From contig NC_134013.1 of NCBI RefSeq assembly GCF_040712315.1, positions 12,001,001 to 12,065,000 of the forward strand: a stretch of DNA of 64,000 bases, in the 5' to 3' direction. Positions within the stretch are counted from its first letter, which is position 1; each line of letters starts with the position of its first letter. Source of the stretch: Castanea sativa. Its lineage: Eukaryota > Streptophyta > Magnoliopsida > Fagales > Fagaceae. The notes under the pieces are model-generated. The model was not told where the DNA came from, searched no databases, and saw only the letters and a list, made by a program, of their open reading frames with translations. The position numbers and the translations under genes are program-made. This document shows, one piece after another, positions 35,005 to 48,700 of the stretch.

Positions 35005-36526
35005 ATGGAGCTCTTCTCTATCCAAACACTCCTCTTCTTCTTTCTTCTTTCTCTATATCTCTACTTTCGCTTTAACACTCCTACAAAAAAACCCATAAAA
35101 AAACCAGGCCCCAAAATATACCCTATTCTGGGAGTTTTACCCGATTTCTTGAAAAATAGGCACCGTTTTCTTGACTGGTCTACTGAAAGTATAAGAGATT
35201 GCCCAACAAACACTGATGTATTTTGGAGGCTAGGAAAGGGCTATGGCTTCATCACAGCAAATCCATCCAACGTTGAACACATGCTCAAGACCAACTTCGG
35301 AAACTACCCAAAAGGAAATATTTTCATGACCGTTCTCAAAGACTTTCTTGGCCAAGGAATCTTCAACTCTGATGGTGAACTATGGAAAATCCAAAGAAAA
35401 ACAGCTAGCTATGAATTCAACACCAAATCTCTCCGCAACTTTATCATGGAAAACGTCACCGTTGAGATCAGTACAAGACTGGTTCCCGTTTTAACAAAAG
35501 CCTCAGAAACACAACGAGTCTTGGACTTGCAAGACATCTTGGAGCGTTTTGCATTTGACAATATATGTAAATTAGCTTTCAACGTCGACCCAAGTTGTCT
35601 CAGTGTTGATGGAACTGGAGCTTCTGAGTTCTGAGTTCATGCGGGCTTTTGAAGAAGCTACAACAATTTCCTTTGGGAGATTCATGTATGCATTACCATT
35701 TCTTGCAAAAGTCAAAAAGTTTCTAAATATTGGATCAGAGCGAAGGCTAAAAGAATCAATCAAAATCGTCCATGAATTTGCAGACAATATTATACGATCC
35801 AAAATGGGCCAAAAAGTTGATAAAGAAAAAGACCTATTGTCTTGTTTTATGTCAAACGAAGAAGACTCACCCAAATTTCTCAGAGATGTCGTCATAAGCT
35901 TTATTCTGGCTGGACGTGACACAACCTCTTCGTCTTTGAGTTGGTTCTTTTGGCTCTTATCTTCACATCCAAAAGTGGAACAAAACATATTGAAAGAGCT
36001 TGAAACTATCCGAGTTCGTTATAGAAAAAACATAGGTGAAACATATAGTTACGACGAGCTTCATGACATGCATTATCTACATGCAGCAATCTCAGAAGCA
36101 CTAAGACTTTACCCACCTGTACCGACTGATACCAAGACATGTTTAAACGATGATATAATGCCAGACGGAACTTTTGTTGGGAAAGGTTGGGAAGTGAGTT
36201 ATCAAATTTATGGAATGGGGAGGATGGAGAGCATTTGGGGGAAGAATTGTTTTGAGTTTTTGCCTGGAAGATGGATTGAGAATGGAGTGTGTAAGCAAGA
36301 GAGCCCGTTTCGGTTTGCAGTATTTCAAGCTGGGCCAAGAATCTGTCTTGGTAAAGATATGGCTTATATTCAGATGAAGTCCATTGCTGCAACAGTGATG
36401 GAGAGGTTTGAGATTGAGGCAGAGAGCAAGGGCAAGGTTCCTGAGTACTTGTTGGCCTTGACGCTGAGGATGAAGGGTGGATTACCTGTGAGGGTGAGGA
36501 AAAGATGTATGAATGAGATTAATTGA
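35005..36526 (+). pseudogene. CYP94B-type cytochrome P450 with a 7-bp frameshifting duplication
   Basis: Intronless, as is usual for CYP94. The start is taken at MELFSIQTLLFFFLL (35005), which gives an N-terminal membrane anchor followed by a proline-rich hinge (KKPIKKPGPK). Hallmarks are RFLDWSTE, NVEHMLKTNF-NYPKG and FLGQGIFNSDGELWK. The I-helix AGRDTT is at 35909-35926, EALR at 36095-36106, and the haem loop FQAGPRICLG at 36323-36352 with its Cys codon at 36344. These fit CYP94B enzymes, ER-bound hydroxylases that in Arabidopsis 12-hydroxylate jasmonoyl-isoleucine. TGAGTTC occurs twice in a row (35625-35631, 35632-35638). The second copy shifts the frame and brings TGA in at once. Outside this lesion the frame is open throughout; without it the length would be 504 residues. 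It is either a young null allele, a recent pseudogene or an assembly error. Confidence 0.9.
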
Positions 36527-36892
36527 TGTGAATCATGAATTAAGATCCTCATATCCTCTGCCCCATTTTTGTATTTTACTTTATATTCCGTAAATAAAAA
36601 CTTCTCATATATTTAATCGACATTCCTTATAAAATAACCAAAATTTGTAATAATAAAAAAATGGAAGAAAAAAAATGGGATTGTGGATTTGAATATATGA
36701 AATTAGAGAAAGTCTTTAAACCCAAATTTTTTTACAAATTGTTAATGCAGTAGATTGTTAGTAGTAGGTAAAAAAGTGATGTTAATGGTGGGTCTAACTG
36801 AAAACTACTAGTAAAAGTTTATTAACTTAATTGTTTTGAAAAAAGTTGTGAACATTTTTTTTTTTTTGTGTTGCAATATTCTTAGAATTATA
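36527..36892. other. 3' flank of the P450
   Basis: AT-rich, with candidate polyadenylation signals (AATAAA at about 36593). From about 36720 it holds a decayed MITE-like stretch (TTTACAAATTGTTAATGCAG ...) resembling sequence at 33210-33350. Confidence 0.4.
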
Positions 36893-36901
36893 TAATATTA
36901 T

Positions 36902-37101
36902 GAGAAGTGCTGCGTTCACAACAGTTTCATAACATTTTCACAACACTTTTACAATAAATTTAAATAGTGTTGTTATTGTTTTTAATTTGAATATATCCAT
37001 CACTTAAATTACTTTTTTACCCACTTGTAACAGCTAATAACAACCTATCAATTAAAATTTGTTGTGAAAGTGTTATGAAAATATTGTGAACAGCATTTCT
37101 C
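36902..37101. mobile_element. Mutator-type MITE, 200 bp, 9-bp target duplication
   Basis: TAATATTAT flanks both sides (36893-36901, 37102-37110). The ends GAGAAGTGCTGCGTTCACAA and, on the other strand, GAGAAATGCTGTTCACAATA are inverted repeats that extend for about 60 bp, so the element is nearly a hairpin. A 9-bp duplication is the Mutator hallmark. Confidence 0.85.
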
Positions 37102-37113
37102 TAATATTATAAT

Positions 37114-37293
37114 GAGAACAATTACTTCCACAATATTTCATAACAAATACTAGATGATAAGTTGTTACTGGTTTTAATTTGAACTGCAACTGAAATTACT
37201 TTTTAACCTACCAGTATTAGACAGTAATAATCTGCCACTTAATTAGAATTTTTTGTGGCAAGTTGTGAAAATGTTTTGTACATAGCATTTCTC
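37114..37293. mobile_element. Second Mutator-type MITE directly adjacent
   Basis: It starts GAGAACAATTACTTCCACAA and ends GTACATAGCATTTCTC, a diverged relative of the MITE just left of it. Flanks TATTATAAT (37105-37113) and TATTATACA (37294-37302) agree at 7 of 9 positions, and the left flank overlaps the first element's duplication. Confidence 0.65.
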
Positions 37294-37784
37294 TATTATA
37301 CATGTAGATACAAATATGGTTTAAAGTGAGACTTTTGTATACATTTGTGTTTACTATATTATGTAATATATGCTCTTGGTTTCAGTTAGTTTAGTCAATT
37401 CGTAAAGATTTTTTGTTACCAATCATGAGATTTATATTGAAATCGTGTCTACATAAAAAAAAGTTAATTGGTTTGTTACTCTAACGGTAAAATGACCTAA
37501 AATGTTTGTTTAATAATTATTTATTTTGAAAAAATAATTTTAAAAAATATAATTGGACTATTTGTTCTATTTATCATGATAAAGCCTCCAAATTGTGTGC
37601 TAATAGGAATCCAAACTAATTAAAATCCTAAATTGCTTTTAAAAAATGTTGTTGAAAGTGTTTTGAATCATCATTAGTGATTAATTTCTCATGAAAACTT
37701 AAGAATTCATTTTTTTGTGTATTAATCTTCTACATGGTAGATTGTCACTTTTAACCATCCAATCTCTCATAACATCACACATTT

Positions 37785-38969
<1,185 letters not shown>

Positions 38970-39214
38970 ACGGAGCCAGGATTCCGATTAAGGGCGGGCA
39001 AAGTACGACTAATAATTTTTTAAAAATACTAGCATTCAAATAGTATAAACAAACTATGAACACGTGAAAAGACACAAAATAATCATTTGCTAATGTATTA
39101 TAATATATGACGCGTTAAAAATATTCATTACCCCGATTATATGTCTAATTATTTACCAAGTAAATAAGAACACAAGAATGTGGCCAATATGCATAATGCA
39201 CTAATTATAAATTA

Positions 39215-40672
39215 GAATAAGATATCATTTTCGTTCTTAAACTTTCAAAAGTTTCTTTTTCATCCTTAAACTTAGTAAAACAATTTACATTTCGCCCTTC
39301 TGTTTATGTCCTAGGTGGCCTAATGGAGTATTGACCTGGTATCTGACTTGGACTAAACCATTTTACTTAAAGAGCAAGACTTAGGTACAGTAGTTAGGTG
39401 ATGTTTCTTAGGTTCCCCTTTTAAGATACTGCTATGTGAAATTTTTTCTCATGGAATGGAAGTGTATTTTTAAGTTAAGTAGTCACATGACTGAATTTTA
39501 AAAAGGGAATCTGTGGAGTAACTAAGTTTTGTCCTTACTTAAAAATGAAAAAGAGACGTGTATCACAATGATTCACACATTAAAACCATTTTTAAAAAAA
39601 AAATACAAAATACCCCTCACTCCATCTCTCGACACAACCTGATAGAAATTCTATACCCAAACTAAGGACTTGTTTGGTTGGTTAGTTCTAACCAACATTT
39701 TCACATTTTAAACAATCTTACACACATTTTAACATACTTTTTTAGCCACACGTATATCAAAAATACTCAAACAATATTACTCAACCTAACCTACCAAACA
39801 GCCCTAAATCTCCAGCCCAACTGTCAAAATCACCCACGACCCCAAATGTCATCAGCAACAATCGCACCACCTCTCCACAACCAGCCACACTCACAAACCC
39901 ACAACCTAACCAAAAAACCTAAATCCAAACAACGGCCAAACCTTCCTCTAGAAACAAACACAACAAACCATGTTATGTCAATTTCACTTCCCTGAATTTA
40001 ACATGAGGTGGGGTTTTAATGTTTCTTGTTGGTACTTGAAGAAAACTCACGGGATTTACATGGACAAGTCCACCTTTCACTGTGATCTAAACCCATGTGT
40101 TTGTATTTATTTTTTGGCTTCTGGGTTTGCAGGAAAACAAGTCAACTCGGTGTGAAATTGCAAGAATCGGTGGTGAGAGAAAAACTATGTTTTTTGAGAG
40201 AGAAAATGGACGGTGTAGATGGAACAGGGATAAGGCGGAGGAGTTTAAAAGAACGACTGCGATTAAAAGGGATTGGTCGTTGTTTGAATTTTGTTTGGGT
40301 TTTTTGGTAGGGTGGTGGGTTTGTGAGCATGGCTAGTTATGGAGAGTGGTGGTGCAATTGGGTCGCCGGTGACAATTGGTGTTGCCGATGGGTTTGATAT
40401 TTGGGCTGGGGTCTCAGCCTGGGCATAGAATTTCTCAGGTTGCGTCAAGAGGAGAGGGGTATTTTTGTACTTAAAAAAAAATAAAAACAGTTTAGTCCCA
40501 GTCGAATACAGGTCAACGCTTAGTTAAGCCACATAAGACAAAAACTAACAGACATAAATGGATGAAAAACAAGTCGTTTTGCAAAATTTAAAGACGAAAA
40601 ATGAAATTTTGAAAGTTTAGGATGAAAAACAATCTTTTATATAAATTTAGAGACGAAAATGATATTTTACCC
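39215..40672. mobile_element. Mutator-type non-autonomous element with 9-bp target duplication
   Basis: TATAAATTA lies directly outside both ends (39206-39214, 40673-40681). The left terminus GAATAAGATATCATTTTCGT and the right terminus on the other strand, GGGTAAAATATCATTTTCGT, are the starts of long imperfect inverted repeats. They extend about 190 bp and include TTTTTCATCC and TTGACCTG blocks. It is 1,458 bp including a nested MITE. The interior 40100-40340 has short overlapping open frames but no transposase motif. Confidence 0.85.
39666..39804. mobile_element. Small Tourist-like MITE nested in the Mutator-type element
   Basis: Ends GGACTTGTTTGGTTGG and, inverted, GGGCTGTTTGGTAGG. TAA flanks both sides (39663-39665, 39805-39807). 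139 bp. A relative with an internal duplication is at 44444-44638. Confidence 0.75.
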
Positions 40673-41348
40673 TATAAATTATCACTCTTCAATTTATAAA
40701 ATTATTTATTCTAAATTTATTAGTTCTAAGTAATTATTGTTTTTGTTACATTTTTATCTTATGATGCAATTAATTATTCAACTAAAGTGAAAAACAAAAT
40801 TCACACCCCTCTTACCCACATGGGACGAAAAACAAGTCGTTTTGCGAAATTTGAAGATGAAAAATGAAAATTTGAAAGTTTAGGATGAAAAACAAACTTT
40901 TATATAAATTTAGAGACGAAAATGATATTTTACCCTATAAATTATTACTCTTCAATTTATAAAATTTTTTATTCTAAATTTATTAGTTCTAAGTAATTAT
41001 TATTTTTGTTACATTTTTATCTTATGATGCAATTAATTATTCAACTAAAGTGAAAAACAAAATTCACACCCCTCTTACCCACATGGGACGAAAAACAAGT
41101 CGTTTTGCGAAATTTGAAGATGAAAAATGAAAATTTGAAAGTTTAGGATGAAAAACAAACTTTTATATAAATTTAGAGACGAAAATGATATTTTACCCTA
41201 TAAATTATTACTCTTCAATTTATAAAATTTTTTATTCTAAATTTATTAGTTCTAAGTAATTATTATTTTTGTTACATTTTTATCTTATGATGCAATTAAT
41301 TATTCAATTAAAGTGAAAAACAAAATTCACACCCCTCTTACCCACATG
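40560..41348 (+). repeat. Three tandem copies of a 263-bp unit
   Basis: Copies start GGATGAAAAACAAGTCG or GGACGAAAAACAAGTCG at 40560, 40823 and 41086, and each ends CCCCTCTTACCCACAT. Each unit holds the last ~110 bp of the Mutator-type element followed by ~150 bp of its right flank. The triplication is therefore younger than that insertion. Copies two and three are nearly identical. Confidence 0.95.
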
Positions 41349-41507
41349 ATTCACTGCTCTCATTGTTACCACTTATTTAACCAACTATATGCTCCAAAAA
41401 TCCAAATCTTTACCATTTTTTATTTTATGGCTCAAGAGTCCAAAGCTTTGTAGTTCTTCTACAGAGTTCTACACTCTTCTATCATTAAAGTTGAAATAAT
41501 GCTTTTA

Positions 41508-42438
41508 GGCCAGTTTGGTTTAAAATTTGTCATCACTCAATTCTCATCACTCATCACTTAAAATACCTCAATTTTCCAAACCCCCTATTTGGCACTCATC
41601 ACTCAGTTCTGCCTAAGGGTGTGCATGGGTCGGGTTGGGTCGGATTGAGGGAATTTTTTGACCTAACCCACCATGGTGGGTCAAAAAAAATTCAACCCAA
41701 CCCATCAAATATGTCCAACCCAACCCACATGAGTCGGGTTGGGTCGGGTTGAACCCATGGGTTGGACAATTTATTATTATTATTATTAAATTGAACCCAT
41801 ATTTTTTTATTAATTATATAATATATTTAAATATATATTAAAGAAAGTAATAGGATTTTATATTATATATTTTTGTAGGAATTGGTAAAGTGTTCTACAG
41901 CTGGGTTTTAACTTAAAAAAATATTTATTAAATATATAATATTTTTAAAATATATATATTAAAATATGGGTGGGTCGGGTTTGGCGGGTTTGTAATTTTA
42001 TGACCCAAACCCAACCCGACCCGCTACAAAAAAAAAATTTTATAACCCAACCCAACCCACCAAGCCCTAAAAACCGACCTAACCCGGCAGGGTGGGTTGG
42101 GTCAGGTCGGGTTTGGCGGGTTGGTGGGTTTTCTGCACACCCCTAGTTCTGCCCTTACTTTTTGTTTAAAAAAAAAAAAAAACCCAATAGTCAAACATTG
42201 CGACTGAACAGTGAGAGAGTTGTGAGTTTAATTACGAAAATGTCATTGAAAACTGAAAACACCTAAAATGTGTTTTCAGTTTCCATAACTTATCACTCAA
42301 AAATTAGAGAATTGAGTGATAGAAACAAAGGGTGAAAACCAAGCCAAACCAAAAAAATTTTGTAGATCCATGTGTTTTGATAACTCAGTTATGAGTTTTA
42401 GATCATATCACTTAAAACTCCTCTAAACTAAATAGGCC
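41508..42438. mobile_element. Tourist-like MITE carrying a hAT MITE
   Basis: Left end GGCCAGTTTGGTTTA, inverted right end GGCCTATTTAGTTTAG. TTA flanks both sides (41505-41507, 42439-42441). Internal phrases CATCACTCAATTCTCATCAC and TGTTTTCAGTTTCCATAACT are shared with the MITE at 9007-10015, so both belong to one family. It is interrupted at 41606 by a second element. Confidence 0.8.
41614..42145. mobile_element. hAT-type MITE, 532 bp, perfect 8-bp target duplication
   Basis: GTTCTGCC lies on both sides (41606-41613, 42146-42153). Termini are TAAGGGTGTGCA and, inverted, TAGGGGTGTGCA. Next to each end are long GGGTCGGGTTGGGT-type stretches that are complementary to each other; the centre is AT-rich. 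Confidence 0.92.
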
Positions 42439-43130
42439 TTACTATCTATTAGAATAAATTATAGGATTATAACAACTAATAAAAGAAGTCAAAAAGTAAC
42501 TAAGCTCAGAGAGAAAGCATCACTGGGTCGTCATGTATCAAAGAGTTAAAAATAGTCTTATAGAGAGAGAATAATAGTTAGAGAGGTTCCTATGCCAAAT
42601 GAGATAGAGAGAAATACCATGTCAATGTCGTGTTGCTTTGCTCAGATTTGGTGGCTAGTGTCATGTTGCCCCTGCTTAGTTTCACTACTTTGCCTCACGC
42701 GGTCATGCCACAGTCCTCAGGAGCCACGACTCACAAGCCAGAAGCATCTCTGATCTCCCTCTTTCTCAATTGGGTTCTTTTTTCTTTTTTATGGCTTTGT
42801 TTAAATTTTATGGGCTGGATCTCAAATTAGTTGATTGGACAAAATTTTTGTTTTAGCTTTTTATTAGTGATTTTCTGGTTGGGCTATTTTTTTTTTTTTT
42901 TTTTTGGGCTGGTTAATTTGTTTTCATGGATTTTAGATTAGTTAAATTTTTATGGGCATATTTGTTTTGCTTAAGTTGGACAGTGATGATGTTAAGGGGG
43001 CAAATGTAATTTTATTGACTAAAATTGCTATAATTAATTACCAATATGTATAGGAGTATTTTAATTTTTCAAAATTTGGGGGGGCCATTACGCCCCCAAA
43101 GCCAGAGAATGGCTCCGTCCGTAATGCATG

Positions 43131-44443
43131 TATATATATAATATGAGCAAGTTAAGACTGTGAACGGGTCGGATTGGGGGATTGAGGCCAATATTCTAAC
43201 CAAACTATCGTGGATGGATTGAAAATTTTCAATCTACTGTTGACCCACCAACCTTTAAAACTGGCATATTAATTGAAATTTTAAGTGGTTTCAATTAGGC
43301 AGGTTGGCAAATTTATACCATATATATATTCTTTAATTGGACCATAAAGTTGAGCTTTTTAATTATCATATTTAGTGGAAGGAAAGAAAAAATTAGAATC
43401 CCTAAATAAATATATACAAGCGGACGGTTCGATTTTCGATAAGTTAAAAAATTTTCAACCTACAAATCAAACTAACTTACTAATTTGATGGTCATAATTG
43501 CCCAATTCATGCCACCTCACATAATAAACCTGCACGATTTGGAAAGAATCGTACAAATGAACGAGTTAGATATTTTTTAGAGCCCTAATAGAATTGTGTT
43601 TATCATATTTAACTCTCACAAAAAGTTACGTGTATGTATATATATATACACACATAAAGAAGGTTACTAGCTAGTATATGATAATAAAATGGCGGATTAA
43701 GCTTAGTATTTTTTTTTTTTTTTTAATTGAAAGATTTAGCTTAGTTGTGTGTGTGTGAATGTGTGCAGTGGTGTTGGGTGTGTGGTTGTTTGGGGTGGAT
43801 CGGTGATAGTGTTAATGGTGGTTGTGATGGTTAGACTAGTGCTGCTAGTGAATGAAGAGGAAAAAGAAAAAGAAAATATTAAGTTTTAAAACAAAATTTT
43901 TAAGTTTTTAACTAAATTTTAATTAGAATAATTTTTTATTTAGCTGCATGCATTTTCTGTTCATTGTAGTAACACCGTGTGATTTGGACTTTTTTATTTT
44001 ATTATATACAAGATAGAATTCTACTCTAGCCTAATCTAAGTGTATATGTGTGTGAAGCTCTCTCCTGGAGACTTGAACCCCGACCCTTGCCCCCCACACC
44101 CCACAAGTACTTATATTTATAGAATGACTATCGTACCAAGGGTGTGCGGTGGTTTGGACATTTATAAAAGTTCAGGGATTTTTAATTTCAAATTAGAAGT
44201 ATTCAATTTGATTTAATTCCAATTGTTAGATTTGAGGTTAAATTATTAAATTCATCATTTTCTGATTGTTTAAACTTTTGAGAGAATTAATAATTTAATA
44301 TTGTATCATAAATTGAGATCATTAGTTTGATGTCTTACTTTACTTTACATCCCGTTTAAAATATTTTAAATCTTATGCGTTGAATTCCACTTTTTAAAGG
44401 GAAAGTATTAGAACTATAATTATATAATTAAATTCCAACAGAC
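43131..44443. other. AT-rich spacer
   Basis: No gene seen. There are short (TA)n and (TG)n tracts near 43130, 43640 and 43745, and a poly-T run near 43710. Confidence 0.4.
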
Positions 44444-44638
44444 TGTTTGGTAGGGCATTTCAAGCACACTTTTGAGCATTTTAAATACACTTACACACAT
44501 TTTTACACTTTTTCACCCACATGTCTATCAAAAACACCCAAACAATATTACTCAAACTCCTCTACCAAACACCCCTACCCACATGTCTATCAAAAACACC
44601 CAAACAATATTACTCAAACTCCTCTACCAAACACCCCT
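44444..44638. mobile_element. Small Tourist-like MITE with internal 62-bp duplication
   Basis: Begins GACTGTTTGGTAGGGC and ends CTCTACCAAACACCCC. The stretch CCCACATGTCTATCAAAAAC ... is present twice, at 44516 and 44578. It resembles the MITE at 39666-39804 (CACACGTATATCAAAAATAC there). A target duplication is not obvious. Confidence 0.6.
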
Positions 44639-44813
44639 AAATTTTCTAGCAACTTAAGTTTTTTAGGTAATTGGTAAGAACTTTAGAAGTTAGAACTACT
44701 TGGATAAAAATTACCCAAATAAAGAATTACAAAGTAACTTTGGAAATTGCCTTATAGAATAGCCAAATAGGTGCACGAGATCGGATTTGGCTGAAACCCC
44801 ATTTCTCACTTAA

Positions 44814-44847
<34 letters not shown>

Positions 44848-45702
44848 GAAACCACTTTCAAAGTTAAAACACAATTTCTCAGCATAAAACACACAACACA
44901 AACCAAAAGATCCCATCAAGCACTGAACCAACTTGCAATTACATTCAAACCATGCGCCAAATGTCCAGTTTGCAAAGTAAATTTGTTATGGATGTTCAAT
45001 ATCTGTTGGTCCAACATAGTATCACGGCCTTCTCATGCACCTCGTACTTATCCACACAAGTTACACATAACAAAAGTGTGTTATAGTCAATATAGTGCAA
45101 TGAACACAAGTAATCAGAGAGTACCAAGCGATGCAACTGATCAAACAACATGTCTCGAATATCATCCTAGCACGAAAACGTAAAATACCAAAAGATCCGG
45201 TTAATGTAGACCCTTAGGACACACATTAAACCATTCATTTTTAGAAACATTTTCTCAGAAATTGAAAACGCTATTAATACTTTTTTAATTCCCGAAAATT
45301 AAAAAAGAAATGATTAATTATTGGGTGCCCCTAAAAAGCACCATTAGCAAAATCCATTAATCCATTAGTAAAATCCAATACCAAAATACACCAATTTACA
45401 ACAAAAATAAATAGGTAAAGGCATAAAGCAAATGGAATACACAATGTCACAATCAACACCACATATTAGCTTAACTGACCAAGTTAAAAACTCATAAGTC
45501 AATATTTTACAGTGACAAAAAGAGAGTTTGGTCAATTCAAACCAAGTCCAGCTTAAAAGCTTAAGTAAGCCACCATGAAAGCTTGGTAGTTTAGTGAAAC
45601 ATTTCTTGCACCCACCACCTGTTATTACAAATTACTTAACTATTATTTACTCCAAAAATATTGATCTTTAGCACCAAGAGTATATTATATAAGTTTTATA
45701 AA
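44639..45702. other. Spacer downstream of CLV1
   Basis: No gene recognised. There is a poly-T tract at about 44818-44847. The last few hundred bases before 45703 should hold the 3' untranslated region of the minus-strand CLV1 gene. Confidence 0.4.
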
Positions 45703-48700
45703 CTAAAGGTTCACAAGGCTTGGAGCAGACTGAGGAGGATTTGTGAGCATGTGCAGAACTTCTCTCATGGTGGGTCTAGCAGAGCTTTCATCTTCAACAC
45801 ACAGCATAGCTATCTTGAACAAATGTATCACACCTGTGAGAGGGTACCCACTGAGCCTAGGGTCCACAACTGCAAGAACTGAAGCTGCATCAGATGGCTG
45901 AGACAGTTCTGATGCTGTTTTCCTAACCCATCTCACAATGTCTACCCCATCACCAAACTCCCCCACTGGTTTCCTCCCTGCTATCAGTTCCAGTAACACA
46001 ACTCCAAAACTGTACACATCGCTTTTCTTGTCCACTTTCAGCGTGTAAGCGTACTCTGTTGCACAGTGAAAATTAATGAGATTTCAGATGCTTAGCTCAC
46101 GTTTAAAGTAAAACGTAGGTAAGGTTGAATTCAAGACACTGAACGTGGCTAAAGATGAGACAAAAAACAAACATAATTGCTTACTATTATATAATTATTA
46201 CTAGAATTTTTTAAGACTAGTTTATACAAAAGGGCAAACTTTTGATTCAGTGTTCAATTCTACTTAGATCTATTATGATAATGGCATATATGTGTCTATT
46301 TTAGCAAGGTGTCATCATTCTAATGAGTTCAACAAAATATATGACATTAAGCATAAACACAGCAAAATCATCTGTTATGGCCTGATTTTTAAATTTTAGT
46401 CAGCTTATTTTATGGGTTTTGTTTTTTCAAAACATTTTTTTTTTTCTTAGGTACAACTTATTTTATTTATTTTTATAATTTAATAGTTGATAAGAAAAAA
46501 TTTGAATCTTGAAAGTATTTAGAAGTGACAATTTAGCTATAAGTCTCGCAAGATACACGTGTATAGACACCCTCAATTATAAATTACTCAACGAAAGTAT
46601 ACCTAACAAGTAACACCAACTATATATAGACACAAATTTTCACATTCTGAGACGCGATCTTGCTCAATAAAGGTATACTAAACAACGAATACAAACACAA
46701 ATTTTCACAACAATTTTTAACTATACTGATGAAACTTCTTGTCATGGTACATGTTAAAGGCAATATCAATCATGAGATGCATGTCAAAGTCATATTCAAA
46801 TCAAAAGCTACCATGTTAACAGCTTATAAAGTAAGTCGCTACAGCACATGTACTAGCACTGGAGGTTGAAGAACAAGATGGCAAACCTGGGGCAATGTAA
46901 CCATACGATCCAGCAATGGAGGACATGCACTCCGAGGCCCCGGCATCCTGAAGAAACTTGGCGAGCCCAAAGTCAGCAACATGAGCCTCAAAGTCTGAGT
47001 CCAGCAATATATTGTTAGACTTCACATCCCTATGAATAATCATAGGCGAACAATCATGGTGAAGATAACACAACCCCGTAGCAGCCTCCACGGCTATTTT
47101 GTACCTCATATCCCATTGCAAATGCCCACCTTTCGATCCATGCAACATTTCCCCCAAACTCCCGTTCGGCATGTACTCATACAACAACAAGTTCGTGTCC
47201 TTGTTCGACACGTAACCCAACAGCTTCACTATAAACCGGTGTCGAATTCGACCCAACGTTTGAATCTCAGCCGTGAAACCGTGGTCGCTGTGTCCACTCC
47301 CTCGACCCACCAAACGTTTGATCGCTACGTCAAGGCCGAACGGCATGGACCCACGGTACACAATCCCGGACCCACCTTTGCCAATGATGTTCTCTTCTTT
47401 CAAACACTCTAGAACATCCACAGCTTTGAAATCGAGCTTTTGAAACGCGGTGAGTTTCCAGGCTCGAGAGTTGTGGACTTTCCTCTTGTGGATCATGTAA
47501 CCCGTAACCACACCCAGTAAGAGAGCCGTTACGAGTGCAATCACGCTTACAATTATCTTCCAAGTGCCCGGGTTGGTACTCCGACCCGAACCGTGACCCG
47601 AATTTATCAAGGACGGGCACGAGACATGATGTGGCAAGCAGAGATTGGGGTTTCCAGCGAAGGAACTTTCATTGAAAACAGAAAATTGGTCTCCAGTGGG
47701 AATTCTGCCCTCCAAATTGTTGTAAGAAAGATCGAGCGTTGTGAGGGTCGTCATGTTTCGAATTTCTTCGGGAATTTGACCGGTAAGTTGATTTCTCGAG
47801 CAATTGAGAACACTGAGAACATTCAGTTTGGTAATTTCTTTAGGAATTTCCCCAAACAGACTGTTTCCACTAAAATCGACCGTAGTTAAAGAAGTACACT
47901 CAGAGATCGAACCCGGAATTTCGCCGCTGATGTTGTTATCGCTTACATTGAACTTCGCGAGCATCTTTAGCTTGAACAGTTCCTTCGGAATCTCACCGGA
48001 AAACGAGTTCATTTCCAGGGACAAAGTCTGCAAACTGTTGAGATTTTGAATTCCCTTGGGAATTTTCCCGGTAATTTTATTACCGGAAAGTGAGAGAATC
48101 CCGAGACTTTCACCTGAAAAATCCGACGGAAGATCACCGGATAAGTTATTATCGTTGAGCTCCACCACCTCCGCTAATGGCAAGTTGAAAAGACCCTCCG
48201 GAATCGTACCGTTGAGTTGGTTCTTCATGATTCTGACTTTGACAAGCGATTTACACTCTCCGAGTTCCTCAGGGATCGGACCGACAAAGAAATTCTGAAT
48301 GAGAATCAACGTCTTCAACATCCCTCCTTTGCACAAATCTCGAGGAATCAAACCGGTGAGGTGGTTGGACGTCACGTCGAGGTCTTTCAACTTTCCATTT
48401 CTCCCCAGATTCTCAGGTAGCTGCAACGTGAAATTGTTTTCCCATATCTGAAACACTTCGAGATTCGGTAACTCGCCAATAAATTCCGGGATTGGACCTT
48501 GTAGCTTGTTCTTAAACAGATTGATTAGCTTAATATTCTCAAGCTTTGAAAAATTATCTGGTATATTACCAGTAAGTTGGTTGATTGAGAGATCCAAAGA
48601 AAGCAAGTTTTGTAAGTTAGATAGTTCAGGAGGTATAAAACCTGTGAGACGGTTTATTTGGAGAAACAATGAGTCCAAGTTCTTCAAAAGGCCTAAACTC

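Larger units (their letters stand above)
38970..43123. mobile_element. hAT-like element hosting a nest of other insertions
   Basis: The left end is ACGGAGCCAGGATTCC (38970). The right end, read on the other strand, is ACGGACGGAGCCATTC (about 43123). ATGCATG is shared just outside both ends (38963-38969 and 43124-43130), consistent with an imperfect 8-bp hAT duplication, though the exact end bases are uncertain by a few positions. Its own sequence is left only at about 38970-39214 and 42442-43123. The short plus-strand frame 42630-42830 has no family features. Confidence 0.6.

Noticed and set aside
35572..36392. Minus-strand frames of 138 and 128 codons
   Set aside because: Shadows of the P450 coding strand.
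40095..40448. Overlapping frames on both strands at 40.1-40.4 kb
   Set aside because: They lie in the interior of a non-autonomous Mutator-type element; none resembles a transposase or a known captured gene.
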